This document shows, in pieces, positions 1 to 11,000 of a stretch of DNA of 29,137 nucleotides; the first letter of the stretch is position 1; each line of letters begins with the position of its first letter. The DNA is taken from positions 1 to 29,137 of the forward strand of contig NW_020290143.1 in the NCBI RefSeq assembly GCF_003144195.1, read 5' to 3'. A program made the translations under genes and the position numbers. The notes under the pieces are model-generated. The model was not told the origin of the DNA. It searched no databases and was given only the letters and a program-made list of their open reading frames with translations. This stretch comes from Ceraceosorus guamensis (Eukaryota; Basidiomycota; Exobasidiomycetes; Ceraceosorales; Ceraceosoraceae).

Positions 1-204
1 GATGAAGCAGAGCGCGTGAGCGAATGAAAAAGCCGTCTGTTGCGCTCAGCTTATCAAAGACTTGTGCACAGCGTCGAGAGGTGAATGGAACAGCTCTGCG
101 CGCGCGATTGTTAAGTCCTCGTCGTAGTGCATCAAGACGACATCCTCCTACTCCCAATTTGATCCATCCTTATGCCCCAGAATCAAAAGTCTCTCGAAAC
201 TTAC

Positions 205-360
205 CTCGACAAAGTTGCTTTGATACTTTTGATCCCTAGGAGCTATCAACCGATGCACCTCCCCCTTTACCCTCACTTGCTCATCATCCTCCATCGGAAC
301 GTAAAATTTGGACAGTCGAGATTTACCCTGCCTGTTCTGGATCAGAATGAATCGAATCAT
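205..360 (-). CDS. APS2: AP-2 adaptor complex sigma subunit, first exon only (partial)
   Basis: This is the small sigma subunit of the AP-2 clathrin adaptor, which helps select cargo and form coated pits at the plasma membrane in endocytosis. The 52 codons of this exon read MIRFILIQNRQGKSRLSK at the start and PRDQKYQSNFVE at the end, which is the conserved N-terminal beta-strand/helix part of AP-2 sigma. The paralogue AP-1 sigma has a different sequence at the same place (it lacks the PRDQKYQSNF block), so the assignment to AP-2 is firm. The exon ends after a GAG codon in phase 0, followed by a GTAAGT donor at 204 (minus strand). The expected next block (FRNHKIVYRRYAGLFF-like) is not present between 204 and 1, so the intron runs off the window and about 90 residues are missing here because of the window edge. 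Confidence 0.93.
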
Positions 361-1315
361 CGTTGCTGCGCTTGACGTGGACCTGCAAGCCGAAGGAGTT
401 GTGCGATGGCGATAGCGATGGGCAGTCGTTTTGATTCACAGCTGCTCGGATGGGATACTGGACTGACCCTTTCAAGCCGGGGTCTGTGAAAGAGGAGATG
501 CAGACGTCGACAGGTGGTACGGCTGATCAGCTTCGAGTAGAGATAGGTGATAGCCAGGTCAAGACGATGCAACGAATGTCATGGACAGGAGGAGCGCTAA
601 AGGAATTTGAGTCTTGGGAAGGTCGACTTTCGCGAAGCAGACATCTCGGTCAAGAGCGCGCTTCACAGCAGCCATTGAGCCCACCGCCACGAGCCTCTAG
701 AGACCAAAACGTCGTCGCGCGGCTGTGCTGCTGCTAGTCACGAGTGGGAAGGCGGTGCGCGACGCGGCGGAGCGCGCCAGTCGTGAGTGGCAAGTCTGCA
801 GGCACGCGCAGCAGCAGCAGCACGGCCACCATTGGTGATTCTTGATCATATGTAGGAGTGTGCAGGCACGACAATCCAGCAGGCAACCTAGTGAGCGTGT
901 CATTTCACACTACTACCACGCAATCAGCCTCGGATAGGCTCAGCAACTTTGCCTGAAAATCCATCCAGACGTGGCTCACCGAGGCCGAATCGCGGAAAAG
1001 AACAGTGGTTTGATATTACAGGGAAGGATCGATAGTTCCAGCCAGGAGCGCGTTCCGTCGGCGCCGGCTCGGCCACTCGCCATTCCTGGAGACAAGCGAA
1101 TGCATACACTTTTGACAACTTTTGACGAGCATCTATCGAAGCAGCTCGCAGGCGTAGAAGACCTGAGCGGAGTAGTTCGTGGCAGTGCAGCACGAGGGTG
1201 AGCGTTACTTCGCCTAGCTACCTCGAGCGCACAGTCAGCGCACCTTGGATCGTGCGACGTCAAAGAACTCCGTAAAGACTGAGGGGAGAATGGATGGGGA
1301 ACGCTCTCATCCGAG
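361..1315. other. Intergenic region between the AP-2 sigma start and the end of the next minus-strand gene
   Basis: I see no gene I can support. The part next to 360 should hold the promoter and 5' leader of the AP-2 sigma gene, and the part next to 1315 the 3' region of the gene at 1316-3069. It holds two copies of the TCACGA-core word (TCACGAGT at 738-745 and AGTCGTGA at 779-786). An open frame on the plus strand at 450-737 was considered and not accepted. Confidence 0.6.
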
Positions 1316-3069
1316 TCAGCATGCTCTAGAGACAGATCCACCTGTCCCGCCACGCACCGAAGCCTGCCGAGACGCACGAGAGGGCACCAGGTCAGCTTCG
1401 CGTGATCATCCGACGCAGCTCCATCGCTCACCATCGTGATAAAGCCGCCGAGCAACAGCATCGAAAAAGACGCGATGGAAAATTTGTCGACCTGGATCGC
1501 CTCGATAAGAATTCCAAAGGGTCTGTCTTCCGCCACTGCTGCTGCTATTCGCCATACTATCCCAGCCAGGTTGCCCGGCATCTTCGCGTACCAGATCATT
1601 ACCGACTGCGCTGATAGCGTGCCTGCGCGCGTGACTTAGAGGAAAGCGAAATTCGATGCTGACTAGACGTTTTTCTCCTGGCCATAGATCTTTGAGGGCT
1701 GCATCCATGCGGTGAACCATTGCTTCGTACGTGATGCGAGCCAGAGACGCCGCGTTGACGCCTTCTTCCTCCGGTCGCGAGATGTCGGTCATCAGAACTA
1801 AAGTCGTCAGAAGCTGTGTCATACAAGGCACAGGGTCATGTCGGGGGATGATCGCTCGCGCAAGGACTTATCAGAGACTCACGCCTTCCATCTCGACCAT
1901 CATGCTGCTGTCGAAAGAGCTGCGCTCGACTGGTGTCATATTGCGAAAGTCCGAGGCTTTTTCAAGGGCGTGTTGCAAGCGGTCCATACGGTACGCTTCG
2001 GCCAGTGTCACCATCAACCTGTGCTCTGCTCGGTTGAGTAGCGGCACTGGCAGACCACGGGATGATGGCGAGGGCGTTTGGCTGGTGCATCCTCACTGAT
2101 CTATAAGGCTTCCACACACCCACTCACGCCTTGCGAAGCGCAGCCAGTGCAACAGCAACTTCATCTCGCACCATTGCAAGTCCAGAAAGAAAGGGCCCGG
2201 ACCAAATGTAGCAGAGGCCAAAAGTCTAGAGCTCGTGGAATGGGTGCAAAGAGGCTCAGCAGGTCGTGCGCAAGACTCTATCTGATTGGAGACATTACGC
2301 GCACCCTTGATTCTCGAACAGCTCTTGAGGCGCACGAATGTCGGTGTCGATCAGACGGAGACAGATCCACCCTGCAGGTGCTTCTATCGTTGGTGCCTGC
2401 GAGGAGCGTCGAATCACTCCCTCGTCGCTAATGACGCACATATTCCCCGATACTCGAGGGGTATCCTGCAAGAGTGCGATCGAAAGTGGAGTCCGTCAGC
2501 GCTGAGAAAATGCGGGTATTCAGAGACGCTCACAGGTGCTTGATAAGGTGACGGTTGAAGGACAGTAGGCATGTGATGCTGCTCTTGCTGGTGCATGGCT
2601 GCCTCTCCGGCAATGTTGGCTAGACTGGGAGTCAGGCTTATACCCACCCCCAAGCTGCTTGCCGCCAGTGAAGATGCAGTGCCGGTGTGTAGGCCGTTGT
2701 TGCTTTGCAGAATGTCCGCGACAGTGCTATGCTCGCCCAAGGCTAATCCGGAGTAGGTGCTACTCGATACAGTCGATTCCCGCAGCAGGGGCAAGAAGGT
2801 GAGAGGAAAGCACATGAGCGAAATCTCGCAAAAGAGGTCATGAATGCAGCGTACTTGGAGGGCGGCACCTACCTGGAGCGACCACGACGTCCACTAGTGG
2901 AGGCACCATCGGCAGAACCCTCTGTAGAAGCCATCCAAGTATTGCCCGTTGAATCAAGCTTATGTTTCTTCTGTTGTGTGGTGATCGAGTCCTGGATGAG
3001 CGCAGACTGGGCTTCATCGGTCTCTATGGAGGCTGCGGCTACTTGCGCGTGCAAAGCAGCGGTCTCCAT
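1316..3069 (-). CDS. Unidentified eight-exon protein, possibly a fungal transcription-factor-like regulator
   Basis: I do not recognise this gene with certainty. A spliced model with exons (minus strand) 3069-2873, 2759-2534, 2465-2371, 2275-2172, 2091-1883, 1813-1664, 1605-1432 and 1363-1316 closes in phase and gives 400 residues. The best-supported parts are the helix-rich blocks LLNRAEHRLMVTLAEAYRMD, LLTTLVLMTDISRPEEEG, ITYEAMVHRMDAALKDLWPG and SVMIWYAKMPGNLAGIVWRI, joined by introns of 58-80 nt with GTGAGT, GTGAGC or GTGCGA donors. The N-terminal 150 residues are Ser/Ala/Gln-rich and probably disordered. The style (disordered N-terminus, then a helical core) recalls the middle homology region of fungal transcription factors, but no Zn2Cys6 cluster is visible in or upstream of the model. 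The boundaries of exons 3 and 4 are uncertain, and the ATG at 3069 is preceded by an in-frame TTTAG acceptor-like site, so an upstream exon may exist. Confidence 0.55.
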
Positions 3070-3479
3070 ACCTAGCGAGCGTTGCGACACCAACTTCTAA
3101 AGGAGCTGGGGTGCCAAGGGGAAAATATTTAGAGCAGATCAAGATGGTGCGCGGTCGATGGAGGTGATCGCACGAGTTGGCGAGGGCTCGTTCGGAAAAG
3201 CCAAGCCTTCAAACCTTCTTTCTTGCAAGCCGGCGGTCCGGCTTGAGGTTGCCTCGACCCCGCGCCGTTCGCGCTCGATGGCAGCCGCTGTCTTCCTTTG
3301 GAGAGGTAATTCTCACTATGCGGGCGCAGCAGCGCGATGACACAGCACCTTGACTGTGAAGGTGACTCAGCTTATTGTGGCTTTCATGGTGTCACGTACG
3401 AACGCGTTCAGAAGAACATCGTCGTGGACTCGAGTCTCGCGAAGCAACAGGCGACAGAGCTCTACACCGATTAAGTCAC

Positions 3480-4004
3480 TCACGACTACAATGTTTTTGA
3501 GTCGTGATCGAGTGCGGCAGTCACGAGTCTTGAGTACGACTGCACACACAGCTCATCAATTTTCAAAATGAATCACCAATGTTCGCCCTCTACATCAGCA
3601 GCTACAAAATGACTGTTACATGTAGATACGCCACGGCAGAGGAGAGCAAGGCGCAGCGTCAGCTTGTGTAATTCAACCGATTCGCGCTTTGCATCCACAT
3701 TCCGCGATGCCAAGGTATTCATACGCGACGACGACCGCAATCAAATCTGATGGCGTCCCGCGGCTGATCATGTGTATATATATATATATAGGCAATACGC
3801 GGCTTGCTTGTCTCACAGCACACACACACCCGCTTCGCGTTCTTCAGCCGACCCAACGCCTCGATCGCGCGGGCATAGATTGGCGTCTCAAAGTATATAT
3901 AGGTGTCGGCGATCTGAAGGCGTGCCCGTGTTCGCGCCATCTCCTGTACCGGTATGAGGTGTCAGCTAAGAGTCACGAGTATACTGATCAAAAGACTCAC
4001 GACT
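3480..4004. repeat. Cluster of TCACGACT/TCACGAGT words in both orientations
   Basis: Five copies of an eight-base word with a TCACGA core occur here: TCACGACT at 3480-3487, its reverse AGTCGTGA at 3500-3507, TCACGAGT at 3521-3528 and 3973-3980, and TCACGACT at 3997-4004. The first two form an inverted repeat with eight-base arms and a 12-base spacer. Further copies lie at 738, 779, 4817, 16434 and 23036. All but the last are intergenic, and that one sits in a probable intron. Confidence 0.7.
3775..3790. repeat. TA dinucleotide microsatellite
   Basis: Eight uninterrupted TA units in an intergenic region. It may act as a TATA-like element, but no gene start lies within the usual distance. Confidence 0.85.
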
Positions 4005-5208
4005 GGCGCAGGAGGCACCGCGCGTCGAGAAAAATTACGCTGATGCTGAGGTTCGCTACAACGATTCCGTTCAAGATGGTTGCTGAGTACTTCTGATGGC
4101 GTCAGGCCAGGGAGCTCGTCGCTCGCTCGCCGACCGTGCTGCGTCATGCGCCAGTCAGCTGCGCCTTGAGTCAGTCTCTGGTTTCGATTGCTTGATCTAA
4201 CTGAAAGCCTGCTGCGCTCAAGTCGCTGCGCGTCTACATATAGGTCGAGACTGCTGCTGATATACCCATGATGGGCCGCCTCTGAAGCATCAAAGTGGGG
4301 GAATTGCAGGCCTTATTTGGAGGAAGTGAGACGGTGTTCGTCTCTCTCAGCCATCTTCCTCGACGTGAACTCACACTCGAAACTCATTACACTACTGCAG
4401 CCCCCTATGCCGTCAAATCGCCGAAAGCTGGCTTCAGTTCATATGCCGTTTCGATCGTGAAAAAGCCAAACGGGAACGATGCGAAGAAAATTTGGTGGGC
4501 CAGCCATCCAAATTGTCTTTACAAATGCGTTCGACTCACCGTCTAAGTCAGCAGTGTGTATTCAAGATTGTAGGCAGCATTCCAATACGCGCTCGGCTTA
4601 ATGTCCGGGACCACAGGTAGCACGGAAAAAAGTCCGAAGCCACTTCGTACACTGATGATCATGATTGAGCGGTGGTGGTGGAGTGTCAGTGTGAGTATGC
4701 TTTTCAGTGTTGGCTTACCGTTATTGCCGCACACCTACACGCATAGTCAGAGATGCCGCTCTAGTGCCTCTCGAGCATGAACGTACTGCGACTGCTGACT
4801 GCAACCCAGTCACAAAAGTCGTGAGTGTCTCGCGAATAATGAAGAATATCTTGATGAATCGTCAAATGCATGTTAGAAGTACGCTAACCCCCCATCCACG
4901 GCTTTACCGACAGCAGGCGTGCAGCCGCCGGGAGCCCTGATGACTGTGTGTGCAGAGGGATAACGGATGTGGAGGCGCAGGCGTCTTCACTGCGTAGACC
5001 CCGCTAGAACGCCAGCTTGCGGTACTGACACCATTGTCAACACCCTCCAACCCAAGGCTCACAAAGGGTAGCCGCTTTGAATAACGTGTTCATGTGTCAC
5101 GCCATCTTATCGAGCTCGATCGGTGCAAAGACACGCAAGAAGTTGAACTTAGACATTTGAAAGTCGCTCTATCGATTAATTGCTACATTTCCAAGACCTT
5201 CAGCTGGC

Positions 5209-6921
5209 ATGTCCATTCCGTCCACTCAGACAGCGTGGCACCTGCCAGAGGTGTCTCAGCGCAACAGCCCGTCGGCATTGAAGCAGGTCAAGGATGCCAA
5301 AGTGAAGCAGCCTGGACCAGGAGAGGTCTTGATCAAGGTGCATGCCGTCAGTCTCAACTACCGCGACTTCAGTAAGTGTGTGGTCAGGCTCGAAGGGACG
5401 CGTACACCCTTTGCTAGAACGTCTCATTCCTTGCAGCTGCTGAACAGATCTCCTGGTCCATACCTGCGCGCAGTGGTGGTTACTGGCAGGTATCCATCTC
5501 GTGTTGTGAAACATGAAAACCTCATTCCTACGTCAGACGGCGCTGGAGAGGTCGCAGCTGTTGGTGAGGGCGTCAAGAGATGGGCTTTAGGTGATCGCGT
5601 GTCTCCCAATTTCTCGACTGCTCACATCCGAGGTGGTGAGTTCAAGAAAAAGGTGGGCTAAGCGCCCGGATCCAGAGGCGCTATTTCGCCCCGACGCGGT
5701 ACGAGTATAGTAACGCAAAGCCTTCGCGACAGATGTGCCAAGCGATGAGGAGATTTTGAGTGGTTTGGGTGGCGCTCAAGACGGGATGCTGGCGCAGTAT
5801 CGAACTGTACGTAAAGAATAGAGCAGAGCGCGTGACACACTGGGTGTGTTTTCTCACACGACACTACTCACGCCCGTAGCTCCCCGAAAGTTCTTTGGTC
5901 CGCATACCCGGTGAGCGATTGAGACCAAAAGCCCGTACACACCGCGCTCACGATGAGAAGTCCCTTTGTCAAAATGCAAAGATTATTTGTCTTACGAAGA
6001 GGCTTCGACCCTTCCATGCGCCGCATTGACCGCTTACAACGCCCTATTTGGGCTGGCTGGCACCCCTCTAAAAGCCGGCGAGACGGCAGTGTTGGAGGGC
6101 ACAGGCGGTGTTTCAGTATTTGGTGCACAGATCGCTCTCGCCGCAGGCGCAGTCGCTGTGATCACGTCGAGCAGCGACGAGAAGCTCGCCATTGTCAAGA
6201 AGAGTATTCCGCAGGAGCACCAGAGCCGTCTGCACTTGCACAATTACAGCAAGGTGAGTTGGTAGCAGGTCGCTCCGAAGGAAACCAGGGAAAATTGACG
6301 GCCCCCTTTAATCGAACAGGACCCCGATTGGGCGAAAGCGGTCAAGAGTGTTTCAGGTGGCATTGGCGCCGCTCGCGTCCTGGACGTCGGAGGCAGCGGC
6401 ACCATCACCAAGGCCTTCGAGTCGGTCCGCCCTGGTAAGCTTTTCCTGGCGAATGAAGTTCCTGCGCGTACTCATCCGACGTGACTTGCTTTGACAGGGG
6501 GTGTCGTCAGCGCCATCGGCATCATTGCCAAGGGCAGCGCAGAGGGCGATCTTGGAACTCTGATCCGTAATTCGAGAGGCATCTACGTGAGTGTCTGCTC
6601 AGCTCTTCATCTACTGATAGACGTCAAGTATCTGACTCTGAAGTGACCATTTTCGGCGGGTCGTCCAGGCCGGCATCATCGTCGGATCGCGCGAGCTCTT
6701 CGAGGAAATGAACGTGAGTCGGCGAGCGAGCACAGTCAGCATGACGAAAGAGGCTGATACGCCTGCCATACTATCTCTCCGCCACGACGAAGCGTCTCTT
6801 TGAGGCTCACCAAATCAAGCCACTGATCGATCGAGTCTTCCCCTTCGACCAAGCTGTGCAAGCTTACCAGCATCTCGAATCTCAGAAACACGTCGGCAAG
6901 ATTGTGATCAGGGTGGCTTGA
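5209..6921 (+). CDS. Zinc-independent medium-chain alcohol dehydrogenase / quinone-oxidoreductase-like protein
   Basis: A NAD(P)-dependent oxidoreductase of the medium-chain dehydrogenase superfamily, similar to the fungal proteins named zinc-type alcohol dehydrogenase-like; the substrate is unknown and the location probably cytosolic. Nine exons (5209-5371, 5474-5635, 5733-5806, 5880-5910, 5982-6253, 6320-6434, 6498-6586, 6669-6713, 6793-6921) join in phase to 359 residues, the usual length. The N-terminal GroES-like domain carries NYRDFMVVTGRYP and the block LIPTSDGAGEVAAVGEGV. The Rossmann domain has the dinucleotide-binding loop GTGGVS near residue 183, then LDVGGSGTITKAF and GGVVSAIG. 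The protein ends with a short helix (DQAVQAYQHL) and HVGKIVI. The catalytic-zinc cysteine expected after the first strands is replaced by NYRDF, which is normal for the zinc-free subgroup. The start is the first ATG before the conserved PGPGEVLIKVHAVSLNYRD block. Confidence 0.93.
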
Positions 6922-7297
6922 TCTGACAACCTGGTCCAAGACGTGCCAGCATCGATTACTAGGTTCATCAATTTGGCTCGGATCTCTCGCACAGCGCAGG
7001 CGCCGCATCACCCCTTATTCCGCGCCCGTGGACCCCTTTCCTACTGCGTCTGGCATACGGAGGTGGGATGCTGACGTGGCCGAGCAATTTCGAATCGACC
7101 CATCAAGATGTCGGCTGTGCGCTGTAGACTCAGTATTGAGCCCCGTATATCAGCTTTGTTGGTCGCGGAGGTGTCCGGCCAACAAAGTGGGCAGGTGGGA
7201 CTGATGAAGCGGGAGTCAAGAGTCGAACAGCCTTCAGGCGAGGTCGATCGGTCAGGCTTGTTTGGGTGGAGAGAACACGCGCGGATGCGTCAACACC

Positions 7298-7440
7298 ATT
7301 CAAGATTATAACGTGCCACTGCGGACAACCTTGAAATCAACGTTTCAGATTAAGATTGTGGTCCAATTCATAATTGTTGCCATTTCAAATTTTATTTCTT
7401 CACCCCATGAAATCTTGAATCTTGAATCTAAACAACGAAT
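7298..7440. repeat. AT-rich island with ATTCAAGATT words
   Basis: This stretch is much richer in A and T than its surroundings and carries the ten-base word ATTCAAGATT at 7298-7307 and its reverse complement AATCTTGAAT twice, overlapping, at 7411-7420 and 7418-7427. The two orientations could pair across about 100 bases. The same word recurs in islands near 16204 and 16773. Confidence 0.65.
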
Positions 7441-7568
7441 GGGTTGATAAACGCGTGAAATTGGCTGGCCGCATCATGGCGCGACGCGACGTGCTGTGAT
7501 GCATGGCGCATACACATGCATGCCTGCCGCCGATATAACGCTCAGAGGCTGCGTATATGGCCATCAGC

Positions 7569-7603
7569 AGGAAGAAGGAGGAAAAAAAAGGGAAAAAAAG
7601 AGG
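7569..7603 (+). repeat. Polypurine tract
   Basis: An uninterrupted run of A and G of about 35 bases, including two A runs, in the intergenic region upstream of the CCCH gene. Such tracts are common in fungal promoters and tend to exclude nucleosomes; no more can be said from sequence. Confidence 0.75.
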
Positions 7604-7912
7604 CCAAGTCTTGCCTTCTACTGCTGCACGTATAGACCCGCGGGCGCTCGCTCCACCATTTGATACGCGATCTTGAAATGAGCCCGCCTGCAGGGCCGGT
7701 CGCGGGTCGGAGCGCTTTAGCAGGAGCAGCGTGATGTGACCGCTGCGGTGGAAGTGCTCGCGCATACAGCAGCGTATATGTCTCACTCCTGATTCGCATT
7801 CACCATCGCAGTCGTCACACCCAGCATCACATCACCTGCCCGCACATCATCACACGGCACAATACACATCTTTTGCCCGTCCCACGCCTGTCAGCAATCC
7901 GCACATCACTGC

Positions 7913-7975
7913 ATGGCTAATGCGCACTTTAATGATACACGCACAACCCTGAGCTCTGGTCTCTCCTCTTCCTAG
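7913..7975 (+). other. Short upstream open reading frame before the CCCH gene
   Basis: An ATG at 7913 opens a 20-codon frame (MANAHFNDTRTT...) that ends at TAG 7973-7975, 76 bases before the ATG chosen for the CCCH protein. If the leader of that mRNA starts upstream, scanning ribosomes would meet this ATG first. The terminating TAG also sits at the end of a pyrimidine-rich stretch and could instead be a splice acceptor, in which case the frame would not be in the mature mRNA. Confidence 0.35.
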
Positions 7976-8051
7976 CCATTCACGATTGTTCAAAGCACCT
8001 GCATTCGTCGCCAAATCATTGAGGGTTGCAAGACCCGCACTGCTCGGGCAG

Positions 8052-11000
8052 ATGGCGCATCCAGGGCAGATGCACCAGCGACCAACAGAAGGTCAGGTCA
8101 AGACGCATCGTGAAGGAGCTAGCAGCGCAGTGGGCACCAGCGCCAATGGTCAGACTTCTGCCGCTCTCTCTTGGGCTTCTTTGGAGGATCACACTCACGT
8201 AGCTTCGCTTTTGGCAGACTTCGTCAGCGATAGGGATTTGTTCAGCTTGATACAGTGGGACGAGGTGGATAGACTGGCCAAAGCTTTGACGCGGGATCGA
8301 CGCTTGGCGAAGGCGTGCGAAAGTTGGAAACTTCGACCTGCGCAGGGCCAACATCTGGTGAGTTCCGTCAGCACCCAAGCATCTCCGTGCACGATGCGAA
8401 TCTGACCCGCAAGCTGGCGCACCATTCTTCAGGCAAAGCTTGCGCTTTGCGATGTACATTTTGCCCTTCCAGCGGAGCTCAATGATGATGCGGCGGAAGC
8501 TCTGTTACCGCTCTTGAGCCGCGTGTCAGCCATCACGGCTTCTTTTCTAGATGGCGATGATCTCCACTCGCAAGACGGAAAGCCCAGTGTCACCTTTCGT
8601 CATGCTGACAAGCAAGAGATTCACGCCGTGCCCTCCGATACCGAGGCTCTCCGGCCTCTGCTTCTCAGTGGCGCGTCAGCCAGCACCTCCCGAAACGCCG
8701 CATCTGCACAGCCTGCCAGCAGCTCTCTAGCACATACCTTTAGGACCTCCTTTGAGCAAAGTTTGCTTTCGAGAGCGAAAGAGGGTACCTCAGCTCGGCC
8801 GAGTCTCTATGTCATCGTGCTGGACAGAGTGCCGCCAGAAGGCGACGCGGCATGCACCGAGCTCGTGCAAGCGATAGGGGACAGCAAGATGGAGTTGAGT
8901 CAAGCTGGTGTTGGAGAGGGAGCGATGAGTGTCGAGGTAAGTGTCTCCGGCGTGCTCGGAGACGTTTGCACCCATGGGCTCATCCCTCCGAGACTATCGC
9001 ACGCATCAGATTGTGTCCCTGGGAGGCGGGGAGCCTCTGAGGCAGTGGCTTTCGCGGACGCGTGAAAACGGCGATCTTCACAAGAAGCTCTTGGTCACGC
9101 ATCTGCCGGCGTCGGCCATGCTCGCAGCAAGTTCTGAGAGCAGCTCAGCGAGTCTTGCTTCGAATACCGTGCTGCCCTCTGCAACGCTCCTGACGAGCTT
9201 GAAGTCCTCTGCCGAAGTCGAGCACAATGCCGAAAACGCCGAGCTGCGCAGCGTGTTCGAGGCTGCGCGTCAGGCAGCGACCGGGACGTTTGATTCGCAG
9301 CGCACGGGCCCGCCAACAGGTCCGCGATCCGGCCGCAGAGGTGCAGCTCAAGTGGCAGGTGCGCCGAGCTCTGATGCAGAGGAAGGAGATCTGGGAAGTG
9401 CATTGGCGGGCGCAAAGCTGAGCACAAAGAAAAAGGAATACTTGTCTCGAGTTCCTTGCAAGTTCTTTCGATCGCAAGGCTGTTCAGCTGGGGACGCTTG
9501 TCCTTTTGCTCACATTACGCCCGGTGAACCGACGAACAAGCCTCAGTGTCAGTGGTTCCTGAAGGGAAACTGTCGCTTTGGACACAAGTGTGCTTTGTTA
9601 CACACCTTGCCAGGTCAGCCCATTAGTGTGAGTGCCAAGGCTGGACTGCCCTACTGTGCCAAACGAGGAATCAGCTGACCAGTTCCGGACTTTTGCCAAG
9701 CAGATGGACCGCAAGAATAAGCGTGCTATACAGCAAGGGGGCAACGCTGCTGCATTGGCTCAATCTCACGCAAGGCTCCAAGGCGGCATAGCAGGTGCCA
9801 TTCCCAACCCCGACCCACGCTGGGTTCAAGGCGACTTTCCTGGACAACCCATGGCACCGAGTGCGAGTCAAAGCATGGACTTTGGAGCGTTGGCAGCTGC
9901 ATATGCTGCGCAGCAGCAGCCGCCACAGCCGCTCATGCAAGACCCCTCTGGAAGGGGTCGACATCAAGGGCACTTGTCGATGGGTCATCGCGATTTCGAT
10001 TTCCCATTTGGTGTACCGGACGACCTCCAGGGTGTGGCTGCATCCAATGCCGCGGCCGTCCAGCACGAGCCAAGTCTGGGCGCATACACACAACAGCCCG
10101 CAAGAAGAGACCTGGTCGCGGGTGAGTTGCGCAGCACGCCTCCAAGGCCGCTTTCCGTGCCGCGGGCCTCTCACGGAGGTGCGGAGCGGCCGACTCTAAT
10201 GGAGCGCACGCAAGGTCTGAGCGTAGATGGGATGGGTCATCTGAGTAGCCCGCCGTCCAGTCGTGCATTCGGCACGAGTCCCTTCAGCAACGGCGGTGCT
10301 CAGAGCGTTTTCTTTTCCGGCAGCCAGGATTCCGAGGGAGGCGCCGGACCATTTGGAAGAGCGCCTCACAGTGCACGCAGCTTTGCAGCTGAGCCAACAT
10401 CTGCTTGGCGCAGCAGATTCCAAAACGGTGCAGCTGAAGGAGCTGAAGATGGAGACGACTCTGCGCTGAATGAAGAAGACTTTTTGCCTTCGAGCTTGTC
10501 AGACCTGCTCACGCCTGCGGAGCTCGAGCGCAGGAGGAAAAACGTCCTGCTGGCGGCAGCGGCTGGCAAGCTGCCTGGACGGTCTTCTTCGAGCGCATCG
10601 CGAAGCATGCCTGCACATCATGATGCCGATCTTGGCGCCATTTGGCAAATGGGACTGATGAACGGTCGTGCGCAACAGAAACTCGAAGATGAGATCGCGG
10701 CGCTGGAGCGCGCTGCAGCGGCCGCCGAGCAAGGCTCCGGCACGCTCTCGCAAAGTCAACTTCGAAGTCAGCTGTCCATTCTAGCTGCCCAACAACGATC
10801 TCTGATGCGCCAACAGCCGCCGCACTACAATCACCATTCCCAAACAACACCACGCCCAGCCAACACTCGCGCACAGCGTTCCTCAAGCAATCTGAATCCT
10901 GCTGCCGAATTGGCTTCCGAGCGTGAAAAGGCATCTAGCCTCTCGGAGGCTGATGCCAGGGTCGCTGCTTTGCTGAGCACCCTCCAAGCTCAGTTCGCCT

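Larger units (their letters stand above)
3070..5208. other. Gene-poor intergenic region upstream of the alcohol dehydrogenase-like gene
   Basis: No open frame in these 2.1 kb looks like a protein, on either strand. The region separates two divergent genes and so should hold both promoters. It contains a run of TCACGA-core words (listed separately), a TA dinucleotide run at 3775-3790, and TATA-like stretches near 3893 and 4234. I see no terminal repeats, target-site duplications or transposase-like sequence. Confidence 0.6.
6922..8051. other. Intergenic region and probable 5' leader of the CCCH gene
   Basis: No accepted protein gene. The left half holds the 3' region of the dehydrogenase gene and an AT-rich island (7298-7440). 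The right half has a polypurine tract (7569-7603), a CA-rich leader-like stretch (about 7800-7910) and a short upstream open frame (7913-7975) just before the CCCH coding region. Confidence 0.6.

Noticed and set aside
450-737. Plus-strand open frame starting MGYWTDPFKPG
   Set aside because: The first 35 residues look somewhat protein-like, but I could not extend it by splicing, it matches no family I know, and it runs into intergenic TCACGA words. It is worth a look if transcripts exist.
976-1599. Open frame of 207 codons on the minus strand as a single-exon gene
   Set aside because: Its first part is exon 7 of the gene at 1316-3069, but a good GTGAGC donor at 1431 and acceptor at 1364 cut it; the remaining part looks like random translation.
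5209-6921. Thought of as a classical zinc alcohol dehydrogenase with catalytic zinc
   Set aside because: The zinc-ligand cysteine region is replaced by NYRDF and the structural-zinc cysteine lobe is missing, so it belongs to the zinc-free subgroup.
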